DNA from: Toxoplasma gondii ME49
Lineage: Eukaryota; Apicomplexa; Conoidasida; Eucoccidiorida; Sarcocystidae
DNA: 64,000 nucleotides
Direction: 5' to 3'
Assembly (NCBI RefSeq): GCF_000006565.2
Contig: NC_031476.1
Coordinates: forward strand, 3,434,458-3,498,457
Under the pieces are notes generated by a model that searched no databases, had not been told where the DNA came from, and saw only the letters and a list, made by a program, of their open reading frames with translations. Below, one piece after another: positions 25,501 to 39,700 of this stretch; positions within the stretch are counted from its first letter, which is position 1; every line of letters begins with the position of its first letter. The translations under genes and the position numbers were made by a program.

Positions 25501-25721
25501 CATCGACGTCAGCAGGAGACGGAAATCTGGATGCACGTCTCTCAGAGGGAACTCCTCGACGATGCGTTCCAACTGAGGAAGGAAACTGGCGCTCAGGTGA
25601 CAGTTCTGCAGCAAAATCCAAGCCCCTGTACTCACTGCAGTTTCAATCGCTGCAACGCAGAAAAAGAACGGAAGGCAACCTAAATGTAGGTACGGGATCC
25701 ACACATACCCTTCCGGACTGC

Positions 25722-25762
<41 letters not shown>

Positions 25763-27713
25763 CGTTTATATTTATATGTATGGTGCTGTCGCATGCGTAC
25801 AGGGGTATACAATATTATTACATGTATAGTTGCACGAACGTGCGGGGGGGGGCGGGTAGACGAAGGAACAGAGGTATACAAGAGAGACCGAGTTTCTCAC
25901 AAAAAGGAATAATGGAAGGGCGAAAGGAGTCGTGTTTCGTTCGGTAAGAGATCCAGGCGGCAGGGGTAAAGATTAACTCATCGAACGTCACCACCGCAGC
26001 GTTTGTTAAAAGACATGTTCCAAACGCGTGAGGAAATGGGGAAGTATGAGCAAAAGGTAGGACGGAAAGGTATGGACGAAATGGGTTTGCGCTGCGATCC
26101 GAAACACAACTCAGACACGAAGGTTCCAAAAGTCAAACTTCAACTCCTTCCCAAGAATCATTGTTGTGTTCTCCGTCGTTATTCAATTTGGCGCTCAGAA
26201 GTACTCCAGCGGTTTCTTCACCGCGGCGTTGTTTTGTTCGTGGCTGACAGTGACCTAGATTGAGGCTTTAGCTGTTAGAAGATTGGTGTTGCATGCCTGG
26301 TGACGTGTAGTGTGATCCGTACCCATGGGAGCACAGTTTCCTTAGACTGATATGGACAGCGTTCAACCGCCTTTCACTGTCGCAGCGGCAGTGCTCCTCC
26401 ACAAGCAACCTCCATCGTCAGTGGTATACTAGCTACTGTCTTATCCCTTACTACCGGGTGGCTTCTCTTCCTCTACTGAGCCCCCCCCCGTTGAAGACAA
26501 CAGCTTAAAAGCAAACGTGAATGTAAGAGGGATGGTGTGACTCTTTCCTGCGCTCTTTTCCTCCCGCCGCCTATTGCGTTACCTGCAGCCGCCTTGGGAT
26601 CTTGTCCCTGACCCAAGCTGATGGCCACTAGCTTTTTCTCCATTCTGTTCGCTTGTGCCAGTTTCAGAATGGCTTCCATCGGGTCGGCCCCGGCCGACAG
26701 AGCAAAGACGATCGGCCGGGTCGGAGTGGATAGTTTGTACGACAGCGCGAGGTCGAATGCGGGAGGCTCAAGGAAGAACGCGCCAAGTGTGTCTTCCACT
26801 AAATTTCGCATCGCCTTCAGCAGGCAGTCTGGACGCAAAGCCTGAATCAGCAAGCACTTTTCCAGCTCGGTGGCACGTTGATCTAGGTCATGGGGCCACG
26901 GGCTGTCTAGGGGCTCTTCACTCTCGAACACGTCTCTCCAGTCGTCAACAGTTTCTTGAAAGAGGCCCAAAAAGTTGGAAAGGAGCGCGCCTTCCTTGGC
27001 ATTTTCTGCGAGCTCGACCAGCCGAGTCCACGCGAGGTCGGGCAGCCAGTCTTCAGCTCTTGCTGGTTTCGAATAAGAAATTTCGCGTCCCGTTACACCC
27101 CCCATCAGCAGGAGCTTCAGTTGGTCGGTTTCCAGTTCGTTGTCCACACGCAAGGACGTCAGTGCCAGGAGCAGGGAAAACAAAAGCTTGTCTTTCTCAA
27201 ACAGAGACCGACACACATTCTCGTAGAGCATCGACAGAAACTGACGGTCGATCTCTTCCAGATGCATCTGAATGTCGTCAAGGTCGTCGTGCGCGTCTCG
27301 AGCAGCCTGAGCAGGTAAAAAAGAAAGATAGAATGATGGAGACAGAGATCCCGCAACACCGGAAAAGACGGCAGGGACACGGAGTCTCGATTCGTCTGAA
27401 ATATGCTCCTTTCAACACCATGAAACGTTCGGCTACTTCCCGTGACGTCGAGGTGGAGCTTTGGAGACCACGCGCGGTGTTCACACAAGGGACTGTCGAC
27501 AACATCCACATGTGTGTGGACTAATTTAGAAGAGTAAAAACAGATTCAAGGGGTGGCGTCCGGCACACGCGCATACTGCAAATATTCGCAAATACAGATG
27601 TATATATATATATATATATATTTATGAGCGCATGTTTGCAGCTCTTGGTGAAGGAAATGTTTAATGCTTACATATATTACAGACGTATTAGCGTCCGCGT
27701 ACATGTACAGTGA

Positions 27714-27755
<42 letters not shown>

Positions 27756-30700
27756 TATACGTATATTTGTATATATCTGTATGCATATGCATATTTTTTT
27801 GTGTGTACAAGATTGTCGACTTTCCTTTCGCATCCGTTTTGTGTGCCGACCTCGATAGCGTTGACGAAGATGGCGAGAAACCATTCAACGCTGAAGTGGT
27901 ACATTCTGTCGATCGTAGCCAAGTCGGCAACGGCAAAGAAGAGACCAGCTGTTCGATACGCAACGGGGCGGTAGATGGCGCGCGTCGAATCGACGATTTC
28001 TGCTGTTTTTTTGTATTCCTCCACTCGATCTTCGATAGCTTGGGAAGCTGCTTTCGAGCTGCTCAGAGTTCCAATCAGTTCGCGGTCGTCCAGAATATCA
28101 CCCTAGAACGGGAGACAGCGAGAGACAAACGCAGAGGGCAAGCGAAACATGCATCGAGGCAGAGAAAACGGGAAACAGGGTTTCTCGATACTGCCTCTGT
28201 ACGAAGGAGTTGCGGTCCAGAACTGTCTACATTAACTCTCGGTGAATTCGACGGAATTGGTTCAAGGAAGAGTGCTCGAACAGCGAAAAAGGGAAGACAT
28301 GGAGGATGCAAGGGCGAAAGGTTAAAACCAGTTTTTCTAGAAACTGTGTTAGATCACGACTGTCACTCATAACTGCAAATTATTTTATGAGCATTTTCGT
28401 ATCCCCGAACTACTTAGAGAGCCTTTGCTTCGATGCAGCACTATTCTACGTGGTAACAATTCTGTCGATAAACCTCTGGGGGAACTGAAAACAGGAGTGG
28501 GAAGTCTAAAGCGAGAGAGCTAAAAAAAGTTGGGTCACCAAGATTAGCAACGGTCAGCAGATACAGAACGGTACACCAGGTGACATTTCGGGAATACGTG
28601 CGTGCCTCCTTCCGTGTTCTACGACTTTTGTCTTCGGTGCTTCCCCTTGCGTCTAGCCGTTATTCTCTTTGTCGTCAGCCATGCCTCCTTTTGAGCGTGG
28701 TAGCCGACAGCAGTTGCAGCTCAGGTCCTGGTGGAGGCTGCTGTCGCGTTGATTCGAGCTCTCAACCAGGACAGCTTTTCTCTTTGCCTCTCTCACTCTC
28801 TACTCGCAGAGAAAGCATTTCCCCCGAGATCCCGACTATCTGTTCTTATCTATCTTGTTGACAGAACCAGCAGCAGGCTAGGGACTTGGAGAGCTGCATG
28901 GGAGGATTGCCTTTTGTGTTGGGTGCACGCTTGTGTAATGTAGAGAGGTGTCTCAATTTAACGGTAGGCTCTTGAGTGTAACAGTACATGCTGAAAACGA
29001 AGGACGCTGTAACAGCGACTAGGAGACTCGGTTCAAACCGTACAAAAAAACTTGTGACTATCTGTGCAACTAAGACGACACTGGGGCTGCTGCTCACTCG
29101 ACAAATGCCGGGGGCGTTCATGTCCGCTTACATACCTTCGCATTGGACAACAGGTGGAGGATCTTTTTTTCTAGATCCTGCAGCTGCTTTTTACTCATGG
29201 AGCTCTCAACGATTAGCGCCTGCCTCTTCGCCTCTATGGCAGGTTGTTCGAGTGCGACGAGCGCCCCCAGAAGCTGATCTTCAAGGCCTTCAGGAGTGAC
29301 AGAAAAATTTAGCATGGTAAGCTGCGCACAGTGCTCTGGAGAAAAGTGGGGATTTCCAAGAAGAGTGGAAAGAGAGAGGTGAAACGTCTTCGCGTACTCA
29401 ACAGTTGTGTCTCTGAGACGAATCATATCAATGTTTCCAGCCTTGAAAACGGCGCGTGAAAGTAGACTGTCTAGGGACGGATCCAGTGCTTCACTGCAGT
29501 GCTCAATCAGGACACGAGACCCCATCTGTACTGCGAGCTGGAGAGATCGGAAGTAGGCATCTCCGGAAGCTCGAAGAACCTGGGGAAAGGCAGAACAGAG
29601 AATGAGGACGCTGGAAGCTTCTGTCTGCTTGTCTTCATGTTAATGCGACTTATGTTGCCCTCTCATGAGATTCGCTGTTCTCTGCCACTTTTCCTGGCTT
29701 GGAGATGCGGTACCGTCTCCTCATTCGGCTCTATTTGGAATACCAAGATGTGTATGCGAGCATTCGCACCCACAGGACGGAAGGGACGCTTTTTCGATCT
29801 TTTCGGCATTTTCTTCCCTCTCGGGTATCCCTCTTAGTTCAATAATCAGTTAACCTTTCCTGTTCCTTTTGGACTACATACTCACGGCATGGAGTACTCG
29901 CAAGCAGAGAACAGCTGAAGCTAGACCCTGTGGTTCACATTGCAAAGTGGACTTTTGAGGCCTTGCTCCCACAAATCAGAGTCAGAATTCACGATTATGT
30001 GATGCAGAAGTAATCAGAAAACAACTGAAGCCAGACTGCCTGTGACGCACGTTATGAAATGGGTTTCCTGCATTTCTATAAGCTACCGTTGTAAGGGGAG
30101 CAGACACTCCGAGTTCGACTGGTATTCAGAGTATGCTCGAGAAAACCGACAAGTCATCATGCACCTACGAGCTGTACAAAGGGAAAGTATCGTGATATTC
30201 ACTTTGGTACACTCCCTCCCTCTGGTGTTCTGTACGGAGACAACGGATAGGATTCGTGTTGGCCGGGCACCTGACTGTTTAGGAACGGGATGTCCCTTGC
30301 TACGCGCGGCGTGTTTGGAATTGCTCGAGGTTTTGGCCTGGTACCGATCCTTCTGCACAAAGAGAGACGCGGTTCCTTACAATCATATCCGGATACGTTT
30401 TCTTGAGCCACCGGGTTGCCTGATTTTGCGGATCAATCAGCAGCGGCCAGCGCGCGGAGAGGGAGAGAATGATGGCGTTCTCAATAGAGAGAGGATCGTT
30501 GGGGAGCATGTTCACAATCCACGTCTGAATCTGCAGAGAGTCACCCACAGCTTTCTGGATGTCGAAATGGGCGCTCAGCTCTACACCGTATCTCGCCAGA
30601 GTTCCTCGCCACCTCTGCAGGCACCGCTGGCGATACGCCGCAGGGAAAACGCCCGAGTAAGCAATGACCGCAGAAGTCACCAGCAACTCGCCGAGAAGCG

Positions 30701-33700
30701 TCTGAATGCGGAGCTGAAGGAGCCAGAACAACAAGAAACGCGGTGAAACCTAATACATGCATAGGTAAGGAGATCAACATAGTACTAGCCAGGAATACAA
30801 CAAACTACACACTTAAATATGGTGAAGAACCTGTCTTCACATGGAATAGGTTTAGAGTTTCTCCAAACTGTTCTTTACTATAGAAGGCAAATCCACATAT
30901 AATTCCTAAGACTGCTCCAAGAGCCTTGAGACAGCGTACCCGTTGGCATGTGAAGAAATCTCACGGAACTGTCAGCTCCAATTCACCTTTGTCAGAAAAA
31001 CGTCTCCATGCTTCCCATATATATATATATATATATATATGCATGCATGTCGATGAGTTTAAGTCGTGTTTATGTATCTGCATATGTGAACCCCAAGTGA
31101 CACCAAAGTGTATAGATGTGTACTACTGAACACAAGTGACGCTTCGAATACAGTCTGGACACCCTTTCTCCGCTCGTCTGTCTCAGGCTGTGTTTCTCCC
31201 TGACTTTGAGCTCGTGGAAAGATGCTTTCCATCGGGTGTTTTCCCCAGCCAAGTCGTTGATGAGTCGCTCGGCGACTTGGAGTCTGAGGGAGCATTCGTC
31301 GAACTGCTTTTTCAGTTCTTCCTTTTTGTGTTCAGCTGCTTTGTGCTCGGCGAGCAAACGCTCGAGCAGCTCCTCGACAGCGGTTAACTCGCGTTTCTTC
31401 TCGTCGAGTTTCTCCGCAGCGACGGCCAACTCGGCCTCAGCTTTTTCTAGGTTTTTCTGTTTCGGCTCCACGACTTTCGCAACCTGGTCGTAGACGATGA
31501 TGGCGCGAACCCACTTGCAGAGGCTGGTCGCAGCCACCGACGCCTTTTTGATGACTTCTGGGTCAAAATCTGGGTCCGTTTGGTAAGGCAAAATGTCGCT
31601 CATGACTTCCACGGGGATGTGATCTTTGTCATAGGTGAATAGGCGCTGAAGAAACTTCGTGTCGCTTAGCAAGTGTTTCTTTGAGGCGGTCCAATAGTCG
31701 TCTGCCTTGCGCATGCTGTCGGCACTCTTCACCTTCGCGGGCTTGATGCTGAACATCTTGCACAGGGCCTCGACGACTTTGATGACGCCCGCAGGCGGAC
31801 TCTTCATCGAATTCAGCTCCGTTATGTCTGATTTCGACAGTTTCTTGAGAGCTTCGACCGCAGCAGTCAGAGCAGGCAGGGCCGTGTCCAGCTCTGCCTT
31901 GCACTGCTCTCTGACTTCCGCTGCTGCATCGGCCTGACTCTTGCACTGTGCCTCTTCGACTTCAACTGTGGCCTACGCCACGCACGGAAACGAAAAGGGT
32001 ACAGGGAAACAATTAGGGATCCAGATTCACGCTTTTGAGTACCAGAGTTCTCTTCGACAACAATTCATGACTTGAAATGCGGTCAGTAGAGGGAAGCTTA
32101 GAAGTGAGATGGAGGAGTGCAGCATTTATGACAGCTGTCGTGTTCCGACATGTCGCCGTTAAGAACAAGCGAGGAACCGAGAAAAAGAAACCACTAAACA
32201 ACGAGAGAAAGAACTATTGGAGGCTCGGCATGTGGAAAGGGCGAGAGACATGGAAGTGGTTCCTTGTTTTGCTTCTATGAGACGACTCTTCTCGAAGCTC
32301 CACCTTTTTCCAAACGCCTATCGTGCGTGAGCACATTATCCAGTGTCCGTTCTCTTCGTTGACCTTTCTCCTGCCGTTTCTTCTTCATTTCTACGCATTG
32401 ATTAATTATCGTACAAGCACTCAGATAGTGACTGAAGCACGCTCATGATCCCAAACCCATAACTTCCTGTACAGTTATCTTTTTGCGTCCTTCGTTGCGG
32501 CTGCGTGTTTTGTCTCGCGTTCACTACCTTTGTCCGGGCAGCGCTTTCTTGCATTTTGCTGATGTCGACCATGAGATCCACCATGTCCTGTGAGGCTTTG
32601 ATGAGCTGGGGCTTGAGGGTTTCCAGTTCTTCCTGAATCTTGCCTACTTGCGTGGACGTCGAGTGTATTTTCTCGAGGCCTACGCGGTACTGGTCGACTT
32701 GCCGATTCAGTTCCTCCCGTTTTGCTACACTGAGGTGAGAAAACAACTTAAGGAACTCAATGTAGGAGCGTGGGGTGATGTAGTAGTGACGTCGGAGTTC
32801 TTGTCGGTACTGAACGGTGACCTCGTCAACGTCAAGTTGCATAGACGCGAAAATGGAAGACAGGTGTGAGGCACTGTCGGGAAAGATCACATCGTCGTCG
32901 CTAAGTGTCTTGGCTCCTGCATGCCTGCTCCCCAATTCGCTCGCAGCGTCACCTGCCTCAGCCCCTCTCGCTGCTGGTTCTTGGTCGTCCGACCTCTCGG
33001 TCATCGCGCCGTCGCTCTGACATGCGTCTGCCCCTGCTCCTTTGCCCACGCTTTCCTGTTCTTCGGGTGGATCTCTGGGGACGGTGGCTGCTTGCCTTTC
33101 GCCGCGGTCGGCGCTCGAATCTCTGGCTCCATGTGGCTTCTGCCGGGTCGTCAAAAGACTCCCCAAACGAAGGGCACAAAGCTCCTCTCGGGCGACAGCT
33201 TCCAAGGACGGCTCGCGCCACTGCGAGAACCAATCGATTGCGCAGCAGTTCACTAAGGCTGGGAAAAGGCGAATTGTGTGCCGCAGGGTTTCTCCGCTGG
33301 GCGAAAAAAAAAGCATCATGTGGAGATACTGCCGACAATTTTCCACGAAGAGTTCGAATAAGTCTCCCGGATTCGAGCTCTCCGACGGAGGCGCAGAGGC
33401 GGCTGCCGTCGACGCGGAAGAGGAGAGGGAAGAGGATGAAGAAGAGGAACTCACAGAGCCGTGACTCAGCAGGTCAAGAATCCCAATCTACTCAAAAACA
33501 GACGCAGGTCGAGAAACAGAAGCAACATATCAAGTCCGTTGCATGTACGTGCCCACAACGCATATATGTATGTCATTGTGTATCTATCGTTAGTAACAAA
33601 TATAGGGATCTAGTGCGTGCGACTACACTGATGTCTACACGCATTTCTCTCTCTGCCTCTCTATCTGCAAGTCTATCTGTCAGTCTATCTGAGGGTCTTT

Positions 33701-36700
33701 CCAACCATCCATCCATCTATCCTTCTCTATTTGCGTCTATCTATCCATCTGTCTATCCGTGTATACATATCTCCCTGTATTTCCTCTCTTGTTTCTTCAC
33801 GACTCCACCGCAAGAGATGGCTCTCTTCCCTAACTCTCAGCTGATTCATTTCTCCCCCTACTTTGTCTTCGGTGGAGAAGATGTTCGGGATCTCTCCAGT
33901 GTTGAGTAGGTTGGCGACATCGTCGAGGAAGGCGTCGTTGGTGAGTTGCGAATCGGAGAGAAGGAACGTAAGGTGTCTCCGGTGGCCGCCAGCTTTGACT
34001 AAAATGGCCTTGACATCTTCTCGCCAGTCTGAAACTCCGTAGGACCGCGTGACGTCCACCGTTGCAATTTCGAAGCCTACAAGGAAAGTCGCGAGACGCG
34101 TGAGGCTCTTCCGACCGGATCCGCCAAACCCGACTAGAAGCCCGTTGCCCTTGGGCTGCTGCAGAATGCGGACGACGCGTGTGAGGTGCTTCAGAGCCTG
34201 TGTGAAGAAGACGAGGTTCATCGGCGACTTCAGATACAGTGCATTGTACTCGGACAAGGTCCTCTGTGCCACGTCGCGCAGCTCCTCCAGAGTCACTTGC
34301 TGGTAGTAGGGCCGTTTCGGGTGGACAAAGTCGCAAAACAGAATGGGCGAAGAGCCCGCCGGGACGAGGTCGCAGTACCTTCGTCTGCAGCGGGATTCGA
34401 GCACCCCAGCGAGGAGAGAAAAAACTTTGGATTTGTCCTCGCGGCACACGAGCCGGTCACAGAACACCCGCTGAACCTCGTGGATCCAGCAGCGGTACAA
34501 GTCATCTGAAGAGCGGAACGCGTCCTTTGTGCAGAAACACAAACCCTCGACTACGCGCGACACGTCTCGCAAGTTGAACGTGTAGTGGGAGCGAGACGGC
34601 GTCGGCGGCAAGGCCTGGCAAATTCCCGTGTACACCTCCACTGTCGCCTCGATAAGTTTCCTAGCTTGGGTCTGGATTTCAGCTGGAAAACAACGGTACT
34701 TCCACGAGAGAACCGTGTCGAAAATCATGACCAAAGATGCATGCGCGAACGCCGGCAAATATAGCAGATTGAAATACCGAAGGTAACGCGGCGGCAAGTG
34801 CTGACGACTCCCCCCGGGGACTCCCATGGCCGCGAGAAACTGGATCTTCTCGATTTGACGGAATTCCCACGACTTCCGGTCGTACCATCCACCCATGCTG
34901 TGCCACTGCCGGAGCAACTCGATGACGGGCTGCGCGCCGTAAACCTCCTTCGCAGGCAGATTCAGGTCATCCAGAAAAACCAAGCATTTGCGCCCTAGGG
35001 ATGGCGCAAACACTCCCTTCGTCCGACTGCGGTCGACGCGACTATCGATCACATCCTGGACCTCGTTTGCGGTCGTTTTCGCGGAAAAGCACAGAGAAAT
35101 ATAGGTGTACGTATCGCGGTCGAACGTCGAGGCGTCCTTCAACAAAGACGAGATACACGTGGTCTTCCCCGTCCCTGTGACTCCGACCAGAAGCGTGTGG
35201 ACTCCACGCAGAGCGTAGAACTCGAGAAACAGCTTGTTGCGGACCGTGTCGGGAGTGGGAACCACCAGGGTATGTGTCTTGGCATCTTCTGGAATCGCAG
35301 ACAGCGAAGGCACGAGGAGACTGAAGGTCGACCACTTCAAAGTCTTCTTGTCGAAAAAGAAATCGAAAATAGACCCGGAGTCCGGGAGCCCGTGTCGCAG
35401 AGGCCGCGGCTGGTACAGGTCGCCTTTGTTGACCATATTGAAGTCCGACAGAAGCTGTGGCGTGCCGGCAAGCCACCGACGGAAAAATCTGTCAAACAGA
35501 GCCCGACTCGCTGCATCGATGCATGCGCCGAATGACCAAATAATCGCGAAGAAAAAGAGGTTGTCGCGCATGTAGATGCGGTCTTTGTCGCTCATGGAAA
35601 TCTGCGCACACACACGGGGAGAAAAGAGACAAAAGGCGAGGTCTGGTCAGAGCCATCAAAACAAAGAAAGCGGCCAAACAGCTCAGGGAAACGGTGGACA
35701 CCGAGACAGCTGACCGCGTTGGATTTCATGTCTCCAGGACATTGAGAGTATACTACAGGCGTTGAACTCGATACATAACGAAACGAACTGCAAGAAGACT
35801 CATGCAGATATCTCGGGTGTGAAGTCAGTGTATGCGTGATGGAAAGGTGTACATACGTGGTCAGACACAACGGATGAACACTCCAAAAGAGAAACTTGAA
35901 ACACACGGACTATTCGGGTGGCAGCAAGTTCGGAAGTTGAAGTGGAGAATCTTGTGCGGTGTTGTCCACAGGCGGATGTGTTTAAACGGCATGAAATGAG
36001 AAATACACGTGGAAGCAGAAGAGGTAGAAGAGGGGCCAGCGACTGGATTGTTCAGGAGATGTTAAACCGAGACCAATCGATGCACGGAACACATCAAAAG
36101 GAAAGAATGGACAAATTGGACTTGCTTCAGCTGTAGGCGCCTTCGTATCCGATGATCCGTAGGGGACGTCGACCAGAAGAGAATCGAAAAGACGCAGCAG
36201 CGATAGTACCAGCCTACAAGGAAAGTAAACCCGAGGCAGTGGGAGAATGATGACATTCATGCATTGTTTAAGTGTCCAGTTCGAAGGCGTCTGGAATGAA
36301 AGATGAACGACTCAGAAGTCCATGAGGCATTCACGTCAAGTGCTTCACATTTGGCATTCGGCCACCATATACGGTTTTGTATACGCACGTTGTCCAAAGC
36401 TCCTGCATCCATCCACTTCTCTCTGCGTATAAGTGCAATCAAACGCTATGTACGGAATCGGGGAATATGTGTTTTCCATCACTGTACTTTGGGGAATATA
36501 CGTTGATTTTCAGCAGGCCACTGTCTACGCACCTCGCTGCTAATCCGTGTCTCTGTACGTACGCTTGGATGCGAGAAGGGTCGTGAGAAGCCTCAGGCAC
36601 GTACGCCGTTCCACGACGCCACGACACCAGAGTAATTTGCGCATTCTCACCAGTTATCTGACACGACGCAAGGCGTTGTACTGTTGACCTTTATAAATTG

Positions 36701-39700
36701 AAGGAAGATCGGGAGAGCATGGAGAAACAAGTCTGTGAGAGACAACCCGGACTCGCTTTCGTCTATGCAGGACAGCGGAAGGGAGTTTGGTGCTTTCTGC
36801 CTCTGCTGATGGATCCAGGAAATCACCATCGGCTCCCAAGTGCACTGCGCTTGATCAAGGTAGACCATCCCGCAACGGGAGACAGTGGCTGGAGAAGCAG
36901 AGGAGAGGTCATCGACTTCGAAGATCATCGTAGTCAGGGCCGAGAGTTTGATGATCTCTCCGCTCGTGAGACAAAGCCTTTTGTTGTCGTCCAAGACCGT
37001 ATTCATGTTCTCAATCCACACCTGGGACATTCGACACACAGCCAGGCACAGTCCGCGACACTGAGCACGCGAACCCAGGAGACGCGACCTGTCAGCAGGG
37101 GTCGAGGACATATAGGCGGCGCAGCATACACAGATCATGCCTGAAAATATAGTATGTAGGATATTTTTTAGGACTTCAGTCATGAGAGACAGAGAGCCAC
37201 GTTCTGTGTGACTGCTGTCCACCGCCACCACTGAACTGATTGAGACAGCTAAAGGTGACGAATTCAGTTATCATACACTCTTGAGGTTACCCCACATCGA
37301 CTACGTTCTACGCGCAATACAGGAGGACTGCTGCCACGTAGTTCGAAACCCTCTCGCTCTAATACAAAACAGTTCTGTCTGTCGTTGAAAAAGCGAGTTC
37401 TCACGTCAACCAAAGACCAAGGAAGCCGAAAAAGATGTGGAAGCAAGAGGCTATACAAAGAAAGGGTGATGTACCGTGGGGATCAATTGGAAAAAAGCAC
37501 TATTTCAAGTTCACAAGTTGTAGCTTGTTTTTTGACTTGTCTCTCCCGACAAAATGCCATTAACCTTACCGCATCGACGGGGCCGTCAAGGACGATCCAC
37601 TGCCGGGCTTGAACATCGCTTTCGTTGGAGGCAGCCCGAATAGCGATTGCAAGAACTCCGTCTGTCCACTCTTGCGTGTTTTCATCGTATTTGCCGTAAA
37701 GCTGTCCCTGTGTAACACTTTTCGGATTGATTTTATACAGTTTGCATGGCAAGTATTCGTGAGGTACTGTCCCATTTTCCCCCTCTTCCTTTCCACGTCG
37801 GCGACCTCCTTCGTCTTTTTCCTGCTGGGCTCCCTCTCGACCTTCTTCTTCTGTTTCGTCTCCGTTGGGTTCTTCCTCCCATTCGTCTTCGTCGCTTATC
37901 TCTTGCGCTACTGCAACTCGGCCTTCGTCGGCCTCCAACGGCTGCCTGGCAGCGTTGCGTTGCCTGTCTCTCCTTTTCCTCCCTTCGTGTCTCTCTTTGG
38001 TGTCTCTGAATAGATCTTCGCGATCACTGCCTCCGTTTTCCCGTTCGCGTTCTCGGCCTTCGCAGGCGCGTCCAAGAGCCTCCGCGAGACACTCCAGCAC
38101 CGCCGTTTTCCCCGTCAGTGTCGCCCCCACAATCATGAGCCCGTGCCTCACTTTGATGGTGTCCCAGAGTTGAATGCACTTTGTTAGAAACGCCTCTGTA
38201 GGTTGAAGGTTCTTTTTCTTCGCAACCTGCTCGATACGAGAAAGCAGAAAGCCGTTGTCTTCAGAGGCCACTTTCACCCCTGGAAACAGATCTGAAACGA
38301 TGTCACGGAAGAGCTGAGTATCGTTGGGAGTAAGCTTGGGAACGCTGACCCTCTCCAGCGCGTACAGGGTCAGTTCGTCTTCCTCAAACGCTGATCCAAA
38401 CGTTCTTTTCAACTGCCCGGCTGCGGTAAGAATCGCCTTCAGAGCGCGCATACCAAAGTCGTAGTGGTCTTGCGATGACAGCTGCTCTGACGACAGACGG
38501 AGGCACGCCAGGGCCTAAGGGGAAGGGCGGGCAGGCAACCGGAGGGAAGAGCGTCCGGTGGAAACAGAAGACACACACGAAACATAAGACACAGACGAAA
38601 CAGAAGACACACACGAATGCTGAAGAACAGGAACTCCAGTTGACGGCGGGAGCTGCTCTTCTTGTAGGATTCACGGGAACATGAAGACTGCAGTTCTCAC
38701 GTGAGTCTCCTGCTGGTGTCTCTGCATGTTCGAGTGTCTAGAGACGTTCGCGTTTCTTTTGAACTGCCGTTGCTGTGTTCACCGAGGAACTGCCCTTCAA
38801 CGTGCATGCAGTTTTGTCACGTTTCCTCACCTTGCGAGCCACATTCCGGGCGTCTGCAAATCCATATGAGTATAGCATCACTTCCGCAATCAACGAAAAG
38901 TCCGGAATCATCATCGCGCAAGGTCGGAAGAGAGCCTGACGGATGCAGGGGCGCAGAGGAAAGACGCAGTTAACAACGGCGTCGACGAAACACCTTATGA
39001 GTTCTAGCCACGAGCTGGCCACAAGCAGGAATACCACTTTACACACGACGCCCAAGGAAACGCCAACAAATATGATGCCTGCGTACATGCCTCTGGAGAA
39101 GCAAGAGAAGCAAATACATATCCATGCATGTGTAGGCAGTCGCACGTACATCGATGTGGAGTTATACATTCTGAAAACCCTATTGACAGTGCAGTAGTGG
39201 ACGCTTCAGTATCCCACCTCCTGCAAAACTGTGTGGTTCAACAAACAGTCGAACATACGTGCATATATATATGTATATATATATATATATATATATAGAT
39301 ATGTGCACATATAGGGTAAGACGGAGAACTGGAGAAAGTTCGATTGTTCGCGTAAACCCGTGGAAAAGGAGACGACTTACCTTCAGGTTGTCTGGTAGAT
39401 CGGATCTTCCGGCATAGCCCGGATTCATGGTAATATTGATGGCGCACGAGGGTACGAGTTTCACATCCGTCCCTTCAAAAAGAAAAACTTTAACCTGGTT
39501 GCGTATGGCCTGTTGAATTGCATGCACTTGTTGAGCAATGACCGACAGAACTTCGACTTCGATTCGGTTGAATTCGTCGAAGCAGCACCAAGCTCCCGAG
39601 GAAACCAGGCCCTTGAAGAAGCGCCCAATCGACACGTAGTCGAGACCGTCAGAGCAGTTGAAAACGAGACACTGCATACCCGCAGCTTTTGCCAAGTCTT

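Noticed and set aside
32905..33909. 334-codon plus-strand open frame
   Set aside because: It is antisense to DNAH1 exons 14 and 15, whose translation is clearly conserved, and it runs through a tetranucleotide repeat.
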